DNA of 64,000 bases from Rheinheimera sp. UJ63 (GCF_021568285.1 NZ_JAKGTQ010000003.1:1-64000); one strand, 5' to 3'. Shown: positions 8,504 through 17,836, numbered from the stretch's first letter. The notes: a model not told the origin generated them from the letters alone. Translations and numbers: made by a program.

Positions 8504-9031
8504 TTACTCTACTCCCGTGCTGGCCTAGTTTGATAACTTTAGCATACTTTTAATTGTTCTAAACAAAATAAAAATGCCATTGAAACGTTAATGACAGACC
8601 CAGTGACGCCTCAGATTTAACAAAATATAAACAACAAGATATTTAAACCAATTTGATAGCAAAACTCTGATTTTTTTACGTTCTCTGTACTTTTTCGATC
8701 ATGACAGACTAAACAAAAAATATGCCAAAACAAAAAGCCAATAAAATACATAACGATAAACAAGATAAACCGTGTTATTCACAATGTTATTCACAGAATC
8801 TGTGGACAACATGAGGCTTGTTAATAACGGTTTAATGGCTTAACCACTGTTTTTTTGCTAGTAAAAATCGTTAATTAAGCTACAAATTTGAGCAAATACG
8901 GCAAAAGCAGCAGTTTTATGGCCAAAAGCGCTGCTATCGCTTCAATGCTGGGCTACATAAGGCAGTGAAAGATGCTGATATTGCAAAAACTTTAAGCTAT
9001 CATCAAAGCTTCATGATCTTGGAGAGCAACA
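8504..9031. other. Long AT-rich intergenic region with DnaA boxes
   Basis: This 528-bp gap separates yfbV and the EIIA-like gene, which are divergent. The middle (about 8620-8770) is very AT-rich, followed by three DnaA boxes at 8775-8809. Near 8909 a stem AGCAG...CTGCT encloses a TTTT/AAAA pair. I found no reading frame with a plausible ribosome binding site. Confidence 0.6.
8775..8809. promoter_or_regulatory. Cluster of three DnaA boxes
   Basis: TTATTCACA occurs at 8775-8783 and again at 8787-8795, both exact matches to the DnaA consensus TTATNCACA. TGTGGACAA at 8801-8809 is the inverted TTGTCCACA with one mismatch. Orientation is forward, forward, reverse with start-to-start spacings of 12 and 14 bp. 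Confidence 0.75.
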
Positions 9032-9538
9032 GTGCAGCAATCAGTCATCATCTGGCAACAAGATTGGACCACACTAGAAGGTTTTATTATTAAAAGCCCG
9101 TTTAGTGGTCAGGTCTTACCGATCAGCATGCATCCTGAATTACTGTATCAGCAGGATATTTTTCCGGCGACCTTATGCTGTAAATTACAACAAGGTACGC
9201 TTTATGCTCCATTCAGTGGCCACTTTACAACAGCCAGAGCCGGTGAGCGTCGTTTAATCTTTACTCATACTTCGGGGCTAACGCTGACCGTCGATTTGCC
9301 TTTTGCTATTAGCATCGATCACGGCAAAGGCTTACATTGGCTGTGCCGAGCACCACGTGAAGTCAAGGCTGGTACACCGATACTGCAAATCGACTTAGCG
9401 TATTGGCAATTAGTGCTCGATGAACTGTATTGTGTCGCGAGCTTATCTTTACCGAGCAAACTCGATAAGTTACTCAGCCGACAAGCTCAAGTGCTAGCCA
9501 ACCAAGATCCTCTTTTTGTTCTGCAATTTAAAAAGTAA
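9032..9538 (+). CDS. PTS glucose EIIA-like protein without phospho-histidines
   Basis: This 168-residue protein aligns with the EIIA-Glc (Crr) beta-sandwich: SPFSGQVLPI near residue 22, LYAPFSGHF near 56, and VKAGTPILQIDL near 110 match the family. By alignment the two active histidines are gone: the NHAFSI position reads ERRLIF and the FVHFGI position reads TVDLPF. It therefore should not accept phosphate from HPr and may be a regulatory or binding-only relative. No ptsH or ptsI is nearby. It is followed 6 bp later by yffB and then dapE, suggesting one transcript. The DnaA-box region lies upstream. Confidence 0.7.
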   Translation: MQQSVIIWQQDWTTLEGFIIKSPFSGQVLPISMHPELLYQQDIFPATLCCKLQQGTLYAPFSGHFTTARAGERRLIFTHTSGLTLTVDLPFAISIDHGKGLHWLCRAPREVKAGTPILQIDLAYWQLVLDELYCVASLSLPSKLDKLLSRQAQVLANQDPLFVLQFKK

Positions 9539-9544
9539 AAAACT

Positions 9545-9901
9545 ATGATTACCTTATACGGCATCAAAAACTGTGACACTATCAAAAAAGCCCGACGTTG
9601 TTTAGAGCAACAAGCGTTAGCCTATCAATTTCACGATTATCGCACCGATGGCTTGGACGCTGAATTGCTAGCGCGTTTCGCCGTGGAATTAGGCTGGAAA
9701 AATTTACTTAATACACGTGGCACAACTTGGCGTAAGTTAGCTGACAGCAGTAAAGCGGAGATCAACGAAACACGTGCTTTAGCCTTAATGCTAGAACAAC
9801 CTGCGCTAATCAAACGGCCGGTATTACAACATAACGAACAACTGTTACTGGGCTTTGATGAGCAAGCTTATCTTGCTTTATCTGCCTCTTCTGAAAAATA
9901 G
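9545..9901 (+). CDS. yffB: ArsC/Spx-family reductase YffB
   Basis: This 118-residue thioredoxin-fold protein is the YffB member of the ArsC/Spx family. It has [14 protein letters not shown] at the N terminus with Cys11, the [10 protein letters not shown] block and the IKRPVL motif. The family partner of dapE in many gammaproteobacteria is exactly this gene, and here it sits 11 bp upstream of dapE. The name reductase is by family only; substrate is unknown and arsenate reduction is not expected from a lone YffB. Confidence 0.92.
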   Translation: MITLYGIKNCDTIKKARRCLEQQALAYQFHDYRTDGLDAELLARFAVELGWKNLLNTRGTTWRKLADSSKAEINETRALALMLEQPALIKRPVLQHNEQLLLGFDEQAYLALSASSEK

Positions 9902-9912
9902 GTAATTCATTT

Positions 9913-11076
9913 ATGACTGATCTCACCAATCCGGCCAGCAACCCAACATTAGCGCTCACCATGGCTTTAATTGAACGGGCGTCAGTAACACCTGAAGATG
10001 CCGGTTGTCAGCAACTGATGGCAGCACGTTTAGCTAAAGTGGGCTTTAATATTGAGATGATGCCGTTTGCCGATACGCTCAATATGTGGGCTCGCCATGG
10101 TCAAGGCAAACCGTTATTTTGTTTTGCCGGTCACACCGATGTAGTACCGAGCGGTCCTGTCGATGCATGGCACACCCCCCCATTTCAGCCAACCATCATT
10201 GGCGATACCTTATTTGGTCGCGGTGCTGCCGATATGAAAGGCAGCTTAGCTGCGATGGTTGTTGCGACTGAGCAATTTTTAGCACAAGAACCGTCACCGG
10301 CTTTTAATTTAGCTTACTTAATTACCAGCGATGAAGAAGGCCCCTTTATCAATGGTACGGTCAAAGTGATTGAAACTTTAGAAGCACGCCAAGAAAAAAT
10401 TCGTTGGTGTTTAGTGGGCGAACCCTCTAGCCATCTGCAAGTGGGTGATGTGATAAAAAACGGTCGGCGTGGTTCGTTAACAGGGCACTTAACCGTAAAA
10501 GGTATTCAAGGCCATGTCGCCTACCCACACTTGGCTGATAATCCTATTCATAAAGCGGTACCGGCATTGGCCGCCTTAGCCTCAGAGGTTTGGGATAACG
10601 GGAACGCTTATTTTCCAGCAACCAGCTTTCAAATCGCCAATATTCAAGGTGGCACCGGCGCCTCAAATGTGATCCCGGGAGAATTAAACGTTATGTTTAA
10701 CTTCCGCTACAGCACGGAAGTGGATGCCGAACAGCTGCAAAGTCGAGTCTATGCCCTACTCGACAAATTTGGTTTACATTATCAGCTAGAGTGGACGTTA
10801 AATGGCTTACCGTTTTTAACTGAGCAAGGCGATTTAGTTGACTCCACGGTGGCCGCGATTGAAAAAGTACGAGGTATTACGCCACGGCTTGAAACCACAG
10901 GTGGCACCTCGGATGGCCGTTTTATTGCCCCAACTGGCGCTCAAGTTATTGAACTAGGCCCCTGCAATGCCACTATCCACAAAGTAAATGAATGTGTGGC
11001 GATTGCCGATCTTAGCCAATTAACTGAAGTGTACCTGCAATTATTGATTAATTTGCAGCAACGCTTAACCGCATGA
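9913..11076 (+). CDS. dapE: Succinyl-diaminopimelate desuccinylase
   Basis: DapE removes succinate from N-succinyl-L,L-diaminopimelate in lysine and peptidoglycan synthesis. The 387-residue M20 metalloenzyme has [11 protein letters not shown] with the first zinc ligand His, the bridging Asp in GRGAADMKG, the catalytic Glu pair in TSDEEGP, and [18 protein letters not shown] with the C-terminal ligands; the final zinc His is in NATIHKVNE. Length fits the family (about 375). The downstream peptidase gene overlaps its stop codon by 4 bp, so translation is probably coupled. Confidence 0.97.
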   Translation: MTDLTNPASNPTLALTMALIERASVTPEDAGCQQLMAARLAKVGFNIEMMPFADTLNMWARHGQGKPLFCFAGHTDVVPSGPVDAWHTPPFQPTIIGDTLFGRGAADMKGSLAAMVVATEQFLAQEPSPAFNLAYLITSDEEGPFINGTVKVIETLEARQEKIRWCLVGEPSSHLQVGDVIKNGRRGSLTGHLTVKGIQGHVAYPHLADNPIHKAVPALAALASEVWDNGNAYFPATSFQIANIQGGTGASNVIPGELNVMFNFRYSTEVDAEQLQSRVYALLDKFGLHYQLEWTLNGLPFLTEQGDLVDSTVAAIEKVRGITPRLETTGGTSDGRFIAPTGAQVIELGPCNATIHKVNECVAIADLSQLTEVYLQLLINLQQRLTA

Positions 11077-11765
11077 GCCGCGCGATACTGAACCGAGCCC
11101 TGTTAACGGGGCTTGATAATTCAGCCATGCAACATATCGGCAATCAGCAATGGCTTCACCAAGAGGCCATGGCTGCATTTCTGCAACTCAAAGCGGCCTT
11201 GGCTAATGAAGGTATTGATTTAGCCGTGGTATCGGCTTGGCGCAGTTTCGAGCGTCAAGCACGTATCTGGCAAGCAAAATGTTTGGGGCAACGTCCGGTT
11301 TTTAATCATGCTCAACAACGGGTTGATGTGACATCGCTGTCAGCGCAGGCACGTATTGAAGCGATTATGCTTTATTCGGCACTACCTGGTGCAAGTCGAC
11401 ATCACTGGGGAACGGAAATAGATGTTTATGATGCCGCGGCTGTGCCAACAGATTATCAAGTACAGTTAAGTACAGACGAATATCAAGGCGATGGGCCTTT
11501 CGCCACTTTAGCGCAGTGGTTACAACAGAATGCTGCTGACTATGGCTTCTTTTTACCTTATCGCGAATTTCGCGGTGGTGTAGCGGCAGAGCCTTGGCAT
11601 TTGAGCTATCAACCGCTGGCCAGTGCATGTCAGGCAGCGCTAACCCTAGAGCAATTACAACAAACCTTGATGGATAACCCGATTGCCGAGCAAGCCACGG
11701 TGTTGCAAATGTTACCGGAGTTATATCCTCGTTTTATCACTAACATTTGTGAGGCAAAAATATGA
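11073..11765 (+). CDS. M15 family D-alanyl-D-alanine carboxypeptidase-like protein
   Basis: This 230-residue protein has the VanY/M15B layout: [12 protein letters not shown] (about 50-61), the zinc signature [12 protein letters not shown] with His and Asp ligands (about 108-119), and PWHLSY with the last His ligand near residue 172. Such enzymes trim D-Ala from peptidoglycan stem peptides. No signal peptide is visible, which is odd for a wall enzyme but also seen in relatives. The start codon overlaps the dapE stop (ATGA) and its own stop overlaps the next gene, so it belongs to the yffB-dapE operon. Confidence 0.85.
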   Translation: MSRAILNRALLTGLDNSAMQHIGNQQWLHQEAMAAFLQLKAALANEGIDLAVVSAWRSFERQARIWQAKCLGQRPVFNHAQQRVDVTSLSAQARIEAIMLYSALPGASRHHWGTEIDVYDAAAVPTDYQVQLSTDEYQGDGPFATLAQWLQQNAADYGFFLPYREFRGGVAAEPWHLSYQPLASACQAALTLEQLQQTLMDNPIAEQATVLQMLPELYPRFITNICEAKI

Positions 11766-11983
11766 ATTGGCCGTTATTTTGGGGCATCGCACTCGCTTTT
11801 GGCGTAATCATCGGCAATATCATGCTCATTAAACATTCAGCTAAAATGAAAATGCCCAGTTTAAAAGATCTAGCCGATCCGCAAGCCAAGCCTGACAACG
11901 CCAGTCAAACTGACGCTGCCAAGCAAACACAAAGTAAAACGGTTACTCCGAGCCCTGATCAAAAGCCGAATAGCCCTGACTAA
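11762..11983 (+). CDS. DUF2897 family small membrane protein
   Basis: This 73-residue protein has one N-terminal membrane segment (about residues 4-23), then a basic KHSAKMKMPSLKDL stretch typical of DUF2897, and a disordered Gln/Pro/Lys-rich tail. It overlaps the M15 peptidase stop by 4 bp and ends the operon. Its last 41 bp overlap the 3' end of the convergent yejK. Function is unknown. Confidence 0.75.
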   Translation: MNWPLFWGIALAFGVIIGNIMLIKHSAKMKMPSLKDLADPQAKPDNASQTDAAKQTQSKTVTPSPDQKPNSPD

Positions 11984-12980
11984 AGCGTTGTAACTGGTCT
12001 CGTAAGTTAGGTGGTGTGCCCGTAATAACTAAAGTATCGGTTTTGATATCGTACTTTATCCGCTCCCCGAGTAGCTTTTCATCGAAGCTAAGCGATAAGC
12101 CGCCACCCGCACCATTAAACTTGACCATTTTTTTCAGCTCTTTCACTTCGACTGGAAATTGTTCAGCGACATCGAGCTGTTGTTCCGCACAATAGTGTAA
12201 GAAACCATTACTCTGCTCAGGATCAACGACCGCCGATAACTCAGTGAGAACCACATCTTGCCCGCTCTTGGCGCGCTCTTCACAGTAGTCAAACACCTGA
12301 CGCCGAGCGCTGGTTTTTTCAGAGGCATCAAATTCTGCCGCACCCAGGTATTCTTCAACCGACGCCAACACTTTTTGGCTATTCACTCGTGCATCGGCGC
12401 CCTCGGTACAGCCTAAAAAATCTAAAAAGAAATCGGCCACTTTTCGCCCTGCACGGCCACGAATAAAACTGATGTAATTGCCTTTAGCCGCATTAACCGC
12501 ATACTCCGTTAAATCTAAACGTGCGGCCAGTTGCATCCGGCCAATATCTAAATGCCGTGAAGTTGCTAACTCGAGTTGCTCCGACAATTCAAAGTGATCT
12601 TTACTGCCTAACAGGCAGACCAAAAGGTAATCGCTGGCTAGATAACGATAATGAGCCAGTAACACATAACCTGTTTCAGGTAATTGATGTTGGCTTAATT
12701 CCACCACCAATGCATCCGTAGTGGCTTTGGCAAAACCCAAAAAGTCTGTTTGATCAGCCTGCCAATCGGCTAATGCTTGTGGCACTCGTGCGGACTTCTC
12801 TGGATTAAAACTGGCATATCCTTTAGCTGGTTTGCCGTTATAGGCCAGATGTAAGGTTTCTACCAAGTTGGCAACGGCGACGTTACTGCTGATCAAACCG
12901 TCACGATAATGCGCTTGATGTTCGCCACTATCGGTCAACGCAATGTAATTAATAGCCAGATGTTGCATATCTACCGACAT
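11943..12980 (-). CDS. yejK: Nucleoid-associated protein YejK (NdpA)
   Basis: This 345-residue protein matches YejK, a nucleoid-associated protein that interacts with topoisomerases in E. coli. Recognisable blocks are KGYASFNPEK, FIRGRAGRKVADFFLDFLGC and the C-terminal IKYDIKTDTLVITGTPPNLRDQL. Length is close to the E. coli protein (335). The neighbours yejL and yejM-like, read divergently, reproduce the E. coli yejK-yejL-yejM block. Its 3' end overlaps the DUF2897 gene by 41 bp tail to tail. Confidence 0.95.
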   Translation of the reverse strand: MSVDMQHLAINYIALTDSGEHQAHYRDGLISSNVAVANLVETLHLAYNGKPAKGYASFNPEKSARVPQALADWQADQTDFLGFAKATTDALVVELSQHQLPETGYVLLAHYRYLASDYLLVCLLGSKDHFELSEQLELATSRHLDIGRMQLAARLDLTEYAVNAAKGNYISFIRGRAGRKVADFFLDFLGCTEGADARVNSQKVLASVEEYLGAAEFDASEKTSARRQVFDYCEERAKSGQDVVLTELSAVVDPEQSNGFLHYCAEQQLDVAEQFPVEVKELKKMVKFNGAGGGLSLSFDEKLLGERIKYDIKTDTLVITGTPPNLRDQLQRFSQGYSAFDQGSE

Positions 12981-13049
12981 AAATTTTCCTGTTTTTTCTG
13001 AATTCTGTTACTATTCTATCTGTTTAAGCTTTGTTTATCTGAGTAATCC

Positions 13050-13274
13050 ATGCCTATTGTATCAAAATATTCGACTAGCCAAATTGAAAAGCTGGTAAAT
13101 CAACTTATCGACATCCTGCAAAATGAGCAGGCGACTACCGAGCTGAGCTTAATGTGTTTAGGCAATGCCGTCAGCCATGTTATTAATACATCAGTACCCG
13201 CCAAACAACGCGCTGCGGTCACTGAATCATTTAATCGGGCATTAGCGGATGCCATCAACGTAAATCGTCAGTAA
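13050..13274 (+). CDS. yejL: YejL family protein (UPF0352)
   Basis: This 74-residue helical protein matches YejL: the N-terminal PIVSKYSTSQIEKLVNQL, LMCLGNAVSHVIN and the C-terminal FNRALADAI. Function is unknown. It precedes the yejM-like gene by 7 bp, as in E. coli, so the two are likely co-transcribed from the yejK-yejL intergenic region. Confidence 0.95.
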   Translation: MPIVSKYSTSQIEKLVNQLIDILQNEQATTELSLMCLGNAVSHVINTSVPAKQRAAVTESFNRALADAINVNRQ

Positions 13275-13281
13275 ACTTAAC

Positions 13282-14790
13282 ATGGTGTTAGAACAAAATC
13301 TGTCACTGGTAAAAAAAGTCAATCGCTTGCTGAATTGGGGTCACTGGTTCAGCTTTTTTAATATGCTACTGGCTTTAGTGATTACCGCCTCTTTCTGGTG
13401 GGCGGAACCTTTACCTGTGACATTCCTTGGCTGGAGTTATCTTGTATTAACCTGGCTAGGACATACCGCATTTATCTGCTTTATGTTTTTTATTTTAACC
13501 ATCTTTCCGTTGTCGTTAATTTTCCCCTATCAGCGCCATATTCGCGGCTTGGCCGCAGCGCTCGCCAGTATTGGCTTAGTATTATTAATCTTTGACGCCT
13601 ACGTTTATAACCAGCTTGGTTATCATCTAGGCAGTGCATCTTATGATCAAACGATTGATTTATTACGCCAGCAAATAGTCACCAACCTGCGTAACTTTTT
13701 GCTGATCGTGGCCGTAGTGGGCAGTATGTTGTTTGCCATAGAACTGACCATCAGTAACTTTTGCTGGAAAAAGATCACCCGCTTAGGGCAATCAGGCATT
13801 GGTAAACCTGCACTTATGCTGTTTTTCGGCAGTTTTATGTTAAGCCATGTTTTACATATTTATGCTGACGCGAAGTTGCAGTGGGACATTACCCGCCAAG
13901 ATAATGTTTTACCGTTTTCTTATCCCGCTACGGCAAAAAGTTTGTTAGCCCGCTATCAGTTAGTTGATTTAACACAACGTGCACAACGCCAAGCCGAGCG
14001 GCTAAGTTTAGAAACCAGTTTGCCACTTACCGGTGAGTTACGTTGTACTTTGCCGGCACAACAGTCGACACTACTGCTGTTTAGCCAACCCTTAACCGAG
14101 TCGCAGATTAACTTTTTCCGTCAGCAGCAATTTCGATTACACGAACAACATTTTGCCCCCAATAATGCCCCTGAAGCGCTGCTCAATGTGTTGTATGGCC
14201 AATTTATGGTAGAAGCAAGCGACACCGAAGCGCTTAAACAGCGGCCAAGCTGGTTATCACCCTCTCACAGCCAGGCATTTTCGGTAGTGAATCGCGACCC
14301 TAAGCTCAGCGCGTTGCTTCCTTGGGCAACAGAGTCGGCCACTCTCACGCCTTTTAGTATGGTATTTGATGCGGATCCCACGCAAAATTGGGCTGACTAT
14401 CAACAATATGCCCAAATTGTCATTGTGCCGTTACACAGTAATAATACTAAGTTCCAACTGGCTCCTGTCACCGCTCTGACCCGCTGGCCAGCACTGAGTC
14501 AACAATTAAAACAGCATAATAGCCAACAGCTGGACTGGTTACCCACCTTGGTTGCTGCGGCCGGCTGTGATGGCCAGCAACGCTGGCTTAGCGACAATTT
14601 ACTCGCACCTAAAGCCTTACCCAAACTGAATATCAGCCAGCAAGATATTATTAGTATCCGAAAAGATAAGATGCTGATCCTACGTCAAGATGGTAGCTAT
14701 GGCGTGTGGTCTGCAGGTACTCTGGTGCCGCTGAATGATAAGCTCGACGTTCCGATGCTGATTGATGCCTTAAAGCGCTTAGAAGACTAA
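13282..14790 (+). CDS. yejM: YejM/PbgA-like inner membrane protein (DUF3413 domain)
   Basis: This 502-residue protein has the five-helix N-terminal DUF3413 membrane domain (about residues 17-200, with LNWGHWFSFFNMLLALVI at the start) and a periplasmic part. In E. coli YejM (LapC/PbgA) senses lipopolysaccharide and controls LpxC turnover through LapB. The periplasmic part here is about 85 residues shorter than in E. coli and poorly conserved; I cannot see the alkaline-phosphatase-like metal motifs, in line with non-enzymatic relatives. LpxC control is inferred from synteny and the membrane domain only. Confidence 0.82.
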   Translation: MVLEQNLSLVKKVNRLLNWGHWFSFFNMLLALVITASFWWAEPLPVTFLGWSYLVLTWLGHTAFICFMFFILTIFPLSLIFPYQRHIRGLAAALASIGLVLLIFDAYVYNQLGYHLGSASYDQTIDLLRQQIVTNLRNFLLIVAVVGSMLFAIELTISNFCWKKITRLGQSGIGKPALMLFFGSFMLSHVLHIYADAKLQWDITRQDNVLPFSYPATAKSLLARYQLVDLTQRAQRQAERLSLETSLPLTGELRCTLPAQQSTLLLFSQPLTESQINFFRQQQFRLHEQHFAPNNAPEALLNVLYGQFMVEASDTEALKQRPSWLSPSHSQAFSVVNRDPKLSALLPWATESATLTPFSMVFDADPTQNWADYQQYAQIVIVPLHSNNTKFQLAPVTALTRWPALSQQLKQHNSQQLDWLPTLVAAAGCDGQQRWLSDNLLAPKALPKLNISQQDIISIRKDKMLILRQDGSYGVWSAGTLVPLNDKLDVPMLIDALKRLED

Positions 14791-14804
14791 CTGCACCCGA
14801 GCGC

Positions 14805-15095
14805 TTACTGGATCAGCTTCGGCCCTTTTAAGCGGGGCCGCTTACCTGCTAACTCAAGCTCGGCGAGATGAAATAAATTGGTAAACACAATGGGCGGCGC
14901 CGGTTCACCAAAACATTCAATAAACGCCACTTCTGCTTCTTTAACAATTTGCTGATACAGCTGATCATAGGTACTAAAACCATCATAACTATAAGGCTCA
15001 TTCAAATCAGCCATAGCGTGTTGTTGTTGACGACGCATAAAATAGTTCATCAGGAACTCATACTGCTTGATATCCAGCCATTGACGGTAATCCAT
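14805..15095 (-). CDS. Hypothetical protein, 96 residues
   Basis: I do not recognise this small protein. It is rich in Tyr, Phe and Gln, has no membrane segment or signal peptide, and ends in a basic GKRPRLKGPK stretch. The N-terminal half is likely helical (QYEFLMNYFMRRQQQHAM). An AGAAACC-type weak ribosome binding site precedes the ATG. It is convergent with yejM-like, 14 bp away, and has its own upstream region. Confidence 0.55.
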   Translation of the reverse strand: MDYRQWLDIKQYEFLMNYFMRRQQQHAMADLNEPYSYDGFSTYDQLYQQIVKEAEVAFIECFGEPAPPIVFTNLFHLAELELAGKRPRLKGPKLIQ

Positions 15096-15216
15096 AAGGT
15101 TTCTCCGAAATATTCTACCCTGCGATAATGTAAATCACTTAGGCTAAACAGCATATTGCTCATGCCAAGATAAGGTATACGCAACACGGGCGTCAATTGA
15201 CTTGCCAAGCTGATTA

Positions 15217-15245
15217 ATTTTATTGTTTATGTTAAGCAATAAAAT
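15217..15245. other. AT-rich inverted repeat upstream of the DUF2061 gene
   Basis: ATTTTATTG (15217-15225) and CAATAAAAT (15237-15245) form a perfect 9-bp inverted repeat with an 11-nt loop. It may be an operator or chance in AT-rich DNA. Confidence 0.3.
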
Positions 15246-15308
15246 TCACTTTAAATACAAATGAGAAGTGTTATCATTTAATCATCGTATTGAGATAGGA
15301 TGTAACTG

Positions 15309-15500
15309 ATGATTAAGACTCTCACCTTCGCGCTAATGCACTTTACCATTGCTTTTGCAGTGACCTATTTAATTACCGGCGATCTCATCCTCGGTGGCTT
15401 GGTTGCTATTGTTGAACCCGCGGTAAATACGGTAGGTTATTTTTTCCATGAAAAAATCTGGTCTAAACTGGCTAATACACCGCAAGGCTTTGCGGCTTAA
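15309..15500 (+). CDS. DUF2061 small membrane protein
   Basis: This 63-residue protein matches DUF2061: KTLTFALMHFTIAFAVTYL, the GDLILGGLVAIVEPAVNT block and YFFHEKIW. Two membrane segments are likely (about residues 4-20 and 27-45). Function is unknown. It stands alone with an ATG preceded by GGATG, 85 bp before cvfB. Confidence 0.88.
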   Translation: MIKTLTFALMHFTIAFAVTYLITGDLILGGLVAIVEPAVNTVGYFFHEKIWSKLANTPQGFAA

Positions 15501-15602
15501 ACTAATAAGCAACGAAAGCAGCATACCCGTTGAAATTAGCACAGCACGCACCGCAAAAAGCCGTTACAATATTCAACTTAAACAATGAATAATGAGGCAC
15601 AA

Positions 15603-16442
15603 ATGATAGCATTAGGTACCCTGAATACATTAACCGTAAAAAAACAGGTTAAGTTTGGTTATTACCTGGACGGATTAAGCTGGGGTGAGATCCTACTGCC
15701 GAACAACGTGGCGCCCGCAGATATTGTTATCGGCGAGCCCTTGTCTGTATTTTTATATTTAGATTCTGAAGATCAACTGATTGCCACCACTGAGCAACCG
15801 AAAATTATGGTTGGCCAGGTGGCCTCTTTAGCTGTGGTTGCCAGTACTAAGGTGGGTGCTTTCTTAGATTGGGGTTTAAAGAAAGACTTATTAGTGCCCT
15901 TTAGCGAGCAGCAAATCCCGCTGAAAGTGGGCCAGCACTATCTAGTGTATTGTTATGTCGATTTAAGTAATCGTATTGTTGCTTCGACTAAATTAGATCG
16001 TCATTTACATAAAACCCCTGTGCCTTACCAAACCGGTGATAAGGTGCAAGTGATGATCAGCGAGCAAACCGATATTGGATACAAAGCGATTATTGAACAT
16101 CAACATTGGGGTGTATTGTATAAAAATGAAGTTTTTCGCCCACTGAAACGAGGTGAACGCCACACCGCCCTGATCACCAAAGTTCGCGATGATGGCAAAA
16201 TTGATTTACGCCTAAATCAAGCCACTTATCAGCAAGCTCAGGCGTTAACTGAAAAGATTTTACAGCGTTTACGCCAAAACGATGGCAAACTGGCTTTAAC
16301 GGATAAAAGCTCGCCAGAACTGATTGCCGATGCCTTTGGGGTGAGTAAAAAAACCTTTAAGCAAGCCATTGGTGCATTGTATAAAGACAAGCTAATTGTT
16401 ATCACGCCTGCCGGTTTGCTGCTGGTTGAAAAGTCAGTTTAA
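15603..16442 (+). CDS. cvfB: CvfB/YitL family S1-like RNA-binding protein
   Basis: This 279-residue protein has the CvfB arrangement: two or three N-terminal S1-like OB domains (GAFLDWGLKKDLLVPFSEQ is the S1 signature, about residues 85-103) and a C-terminal winged-helix part (AFGVSKKTFKQAIGALYKD). CvfB proteins bind RNA and affect virulence-factor expression in Staphylococcus. I start at the ATG at 15603 because GAGG lies 5 nt upstream; an ATG 18 bp earlier lacks a ribosome binding site. It ends before a bidirectional terminator shared with cfa. Confidence 0.9.
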   Translation: MIALGTLNTLTVKKQVKFGYYLDGLSWGEILLPNNVAPADIVIGEPLSVFLYLDSEDQLIATTEQPKIMVGQVASLAVVASTKVGAFLDWGLKKDLLVPFSEQQIPLKVGQHYLVYCYVDLSNRIVASTKLDRHLHKTPVPYQTGDKVQVMISEQTDIGYKAIIEHQHWGVLYKNEVFRPLKRGERHTALITKVRDDGKIDLRLNQATYQQAQALTEKILQRLRQNDGKLALTDKSSPELIADAFGVSKKTFKQAIGALYKDKLIVITPAGLLLVEKSV

Positions 16443-16541
16443 ATAAATAATACCTGTGCTTCGTGCAAAACGAGGCGCATTGAAGCGGTAATCACCTTCA
16501 TGCTATACGCCGTTCATGCTAAAAATGGCGAGTAAAACAAA

Positions 16542-16577
16542 AAAACCGGTCTTGCTGAGCAGACCGGTTTTATTTTT
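16542..16577. terminator. Bidirectional terminator between cvfB and cfa
   Basis: AAAACCGGTCT (16542-16552) pairs with AGACCGGTTTT (16561-16571). A-runs on the left and T-runs on the right give U-tracts on both strands, serving the two convergent genes. Confidence 0.9.
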
Positions 16578-16591
16578 TAGCCCAATTTGGC

Positions 16592-17836
16592 TCAAATCAC
16601 GCTGCGGTTATTTGGTTTTGTGCAAACTAGATGCACCGCGCTGGTGGCCCGCTCACGAAAGCCGCCTTCGCAATAACACAGATAAAAATGCCATAACCGA
16701 ATAAAGTTATCGTCATAATTTAATTTATGTACCGCATCGCGCTGTGCCATAAAATTATCACACCAATCTTTTAGCGTACGAGCGTAATCAAAACCGATAT
16801 CCTGAACCTGACGGATCACTAAGTCTGTATGCTCCGCAACCGCAGTAGCCATCCGGCTAATGGACGGTAAACAACCGCCCGGAAAAATATAGCGTTTAAT
16901 AAAGTCAACTTCTCGCACATATTGATCATAACGATGATCGACCATGGTAATTGCCTGCAATACCATAATGCCATCGGGTTTTAATAAGCTGCTGCACTTG
17001 GCAAAGTAATTATCGAGAAAATCATCACCTACCGCTTCAATCATCTCAATAGAAACCAGTTTATCGTAGCTACCCTCAAGCTCGCGATAATCTTTAAACA
17101 ACAGGGTAATTTGTCCCTCTAAACCTAAGGCTTTTATACGGGCTTGGGTGTAATCATATTGCTGTTGTGAAATCGTGGTGGTAGTCACTTTACAGCCATA
17201 ATGCTGTGCAGCATAAATAGCCATGCTGCCCCAACCGGTGCCAATCTCAATCACATGATCACTGGCTTGTAATTGCAGACGCTCACAAATTTGTTGCAAC
17301 TTATGCTGCTGCGCTTCGGCTAAACTGCTATCAACAGAGGGATAAACCGCACTGGAATACATCATACTAGGATCTAAGAACAGCTTATACATCGCGTTGC
17401 CTAAGTCATAATGCGCAGAAATGTTGCGTTTAGACTGACTGACCGTATTACGATTACGGTAATTTAACAGCTTTAATACTGGACGGCTCAAGCGGGCCCA
17501 GGTGGAGTCCATCTTATCGAGCACAGCTAAGTTACGGGCAAAAATTTGTACTAGGGCGGTTAAGTTGTCGCAGCGCCAATGGCCATGAATATAAGCTTCA
17601 CCGCCGCCAACCGAGCCAGCTAACACCAGTTTTTGGTAAAAGGCAGGATCTACCACTGTTATCGTGGCGTGTAACTCAGCACCCGTTTCACCAAATTGTT
17701 GTTCTACCCCTGCTTCAATCACCGTGATGGCACCGTGACGTAATTGGCTGAGGAAATTCAAAGTAAATTTACGACATAACCGGTCAAACCAACCAAGATT
17801 GTCAAACACCGCTTTTTCACTAAGCGACAAACTCAT
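16592..17836 (-). CDS. cfa: Cyclopropane-fatty-acyl-phospholipid synthase family methyltransferase
   Basis: This 414-residue protein is a Cfa-type SAM-dependent methyltransferase acting on unsaturated acyl chains of membrane lipids. It has ISAHYDLGNAMYKLFLDP (about 140-157), the SAM motif VIEIGTGWGSMA, SIEMIEAVGD, and YIFPGGCLPS. It is last in a five-gene operon and overlaps the DUF1365 gene by 4 bp. In Rhodobacter and Pseudomonas relatives of this gene in such operons (UfaM) take part in furan fatty acid synthesis, so classical cyclopropane formation is not certain here. Confidence 0.92.
   Translation of the reverse strand: MSLSLSEKAVFDNLGWFDRLCRKFTLNFLSQLRHGAITVIEAGVEQQFGETGAELHATITVVDPAFYQKLVLAGSVGGGEAYIHGHWRCDNLTALVQIFARNLAVLDKMDSTWARLSRPVLKLLNYRNRNTVSQSKRNISAHYDLGNAMYKLFLDPSMMYSSAVYPSVDSSLAEAQQHKLQQICERLQLQASDHVIEIGTGWGSMAIYAAQHYGCKVTTTTISQQQYDYTQARIKALGLEGQITLLFKDYRELEGSYDKLVSIEMIEAVGDDFLDNYFAKCSSLLKPDGIMVLQAITMVDHRYDQYVREVDFIKRYIFPGGCLPSISRMATAVAEHTDLVIRQVQDIGFDYARTLKDWCDNFMAQRDAVHKLNYDDNFIRLWHFYLCYCEGGFRERATSAVHLVCTKPNNRSVI

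Noticed and set aside
8504..9031. Replication origin
   Set aside because: Three DnaA boxes and AT-rich DNA are present, but dnaA, dnaN, mnmG and other oriC neighbours are absent, and only three boxes are seen.
15262..15276. Fur box TGAGAAGTGTTATCA before the DUF2061 gene
   Set aside because: It has three mismatches to the 7-1-7 consensus and the gene has no obvious iron role.
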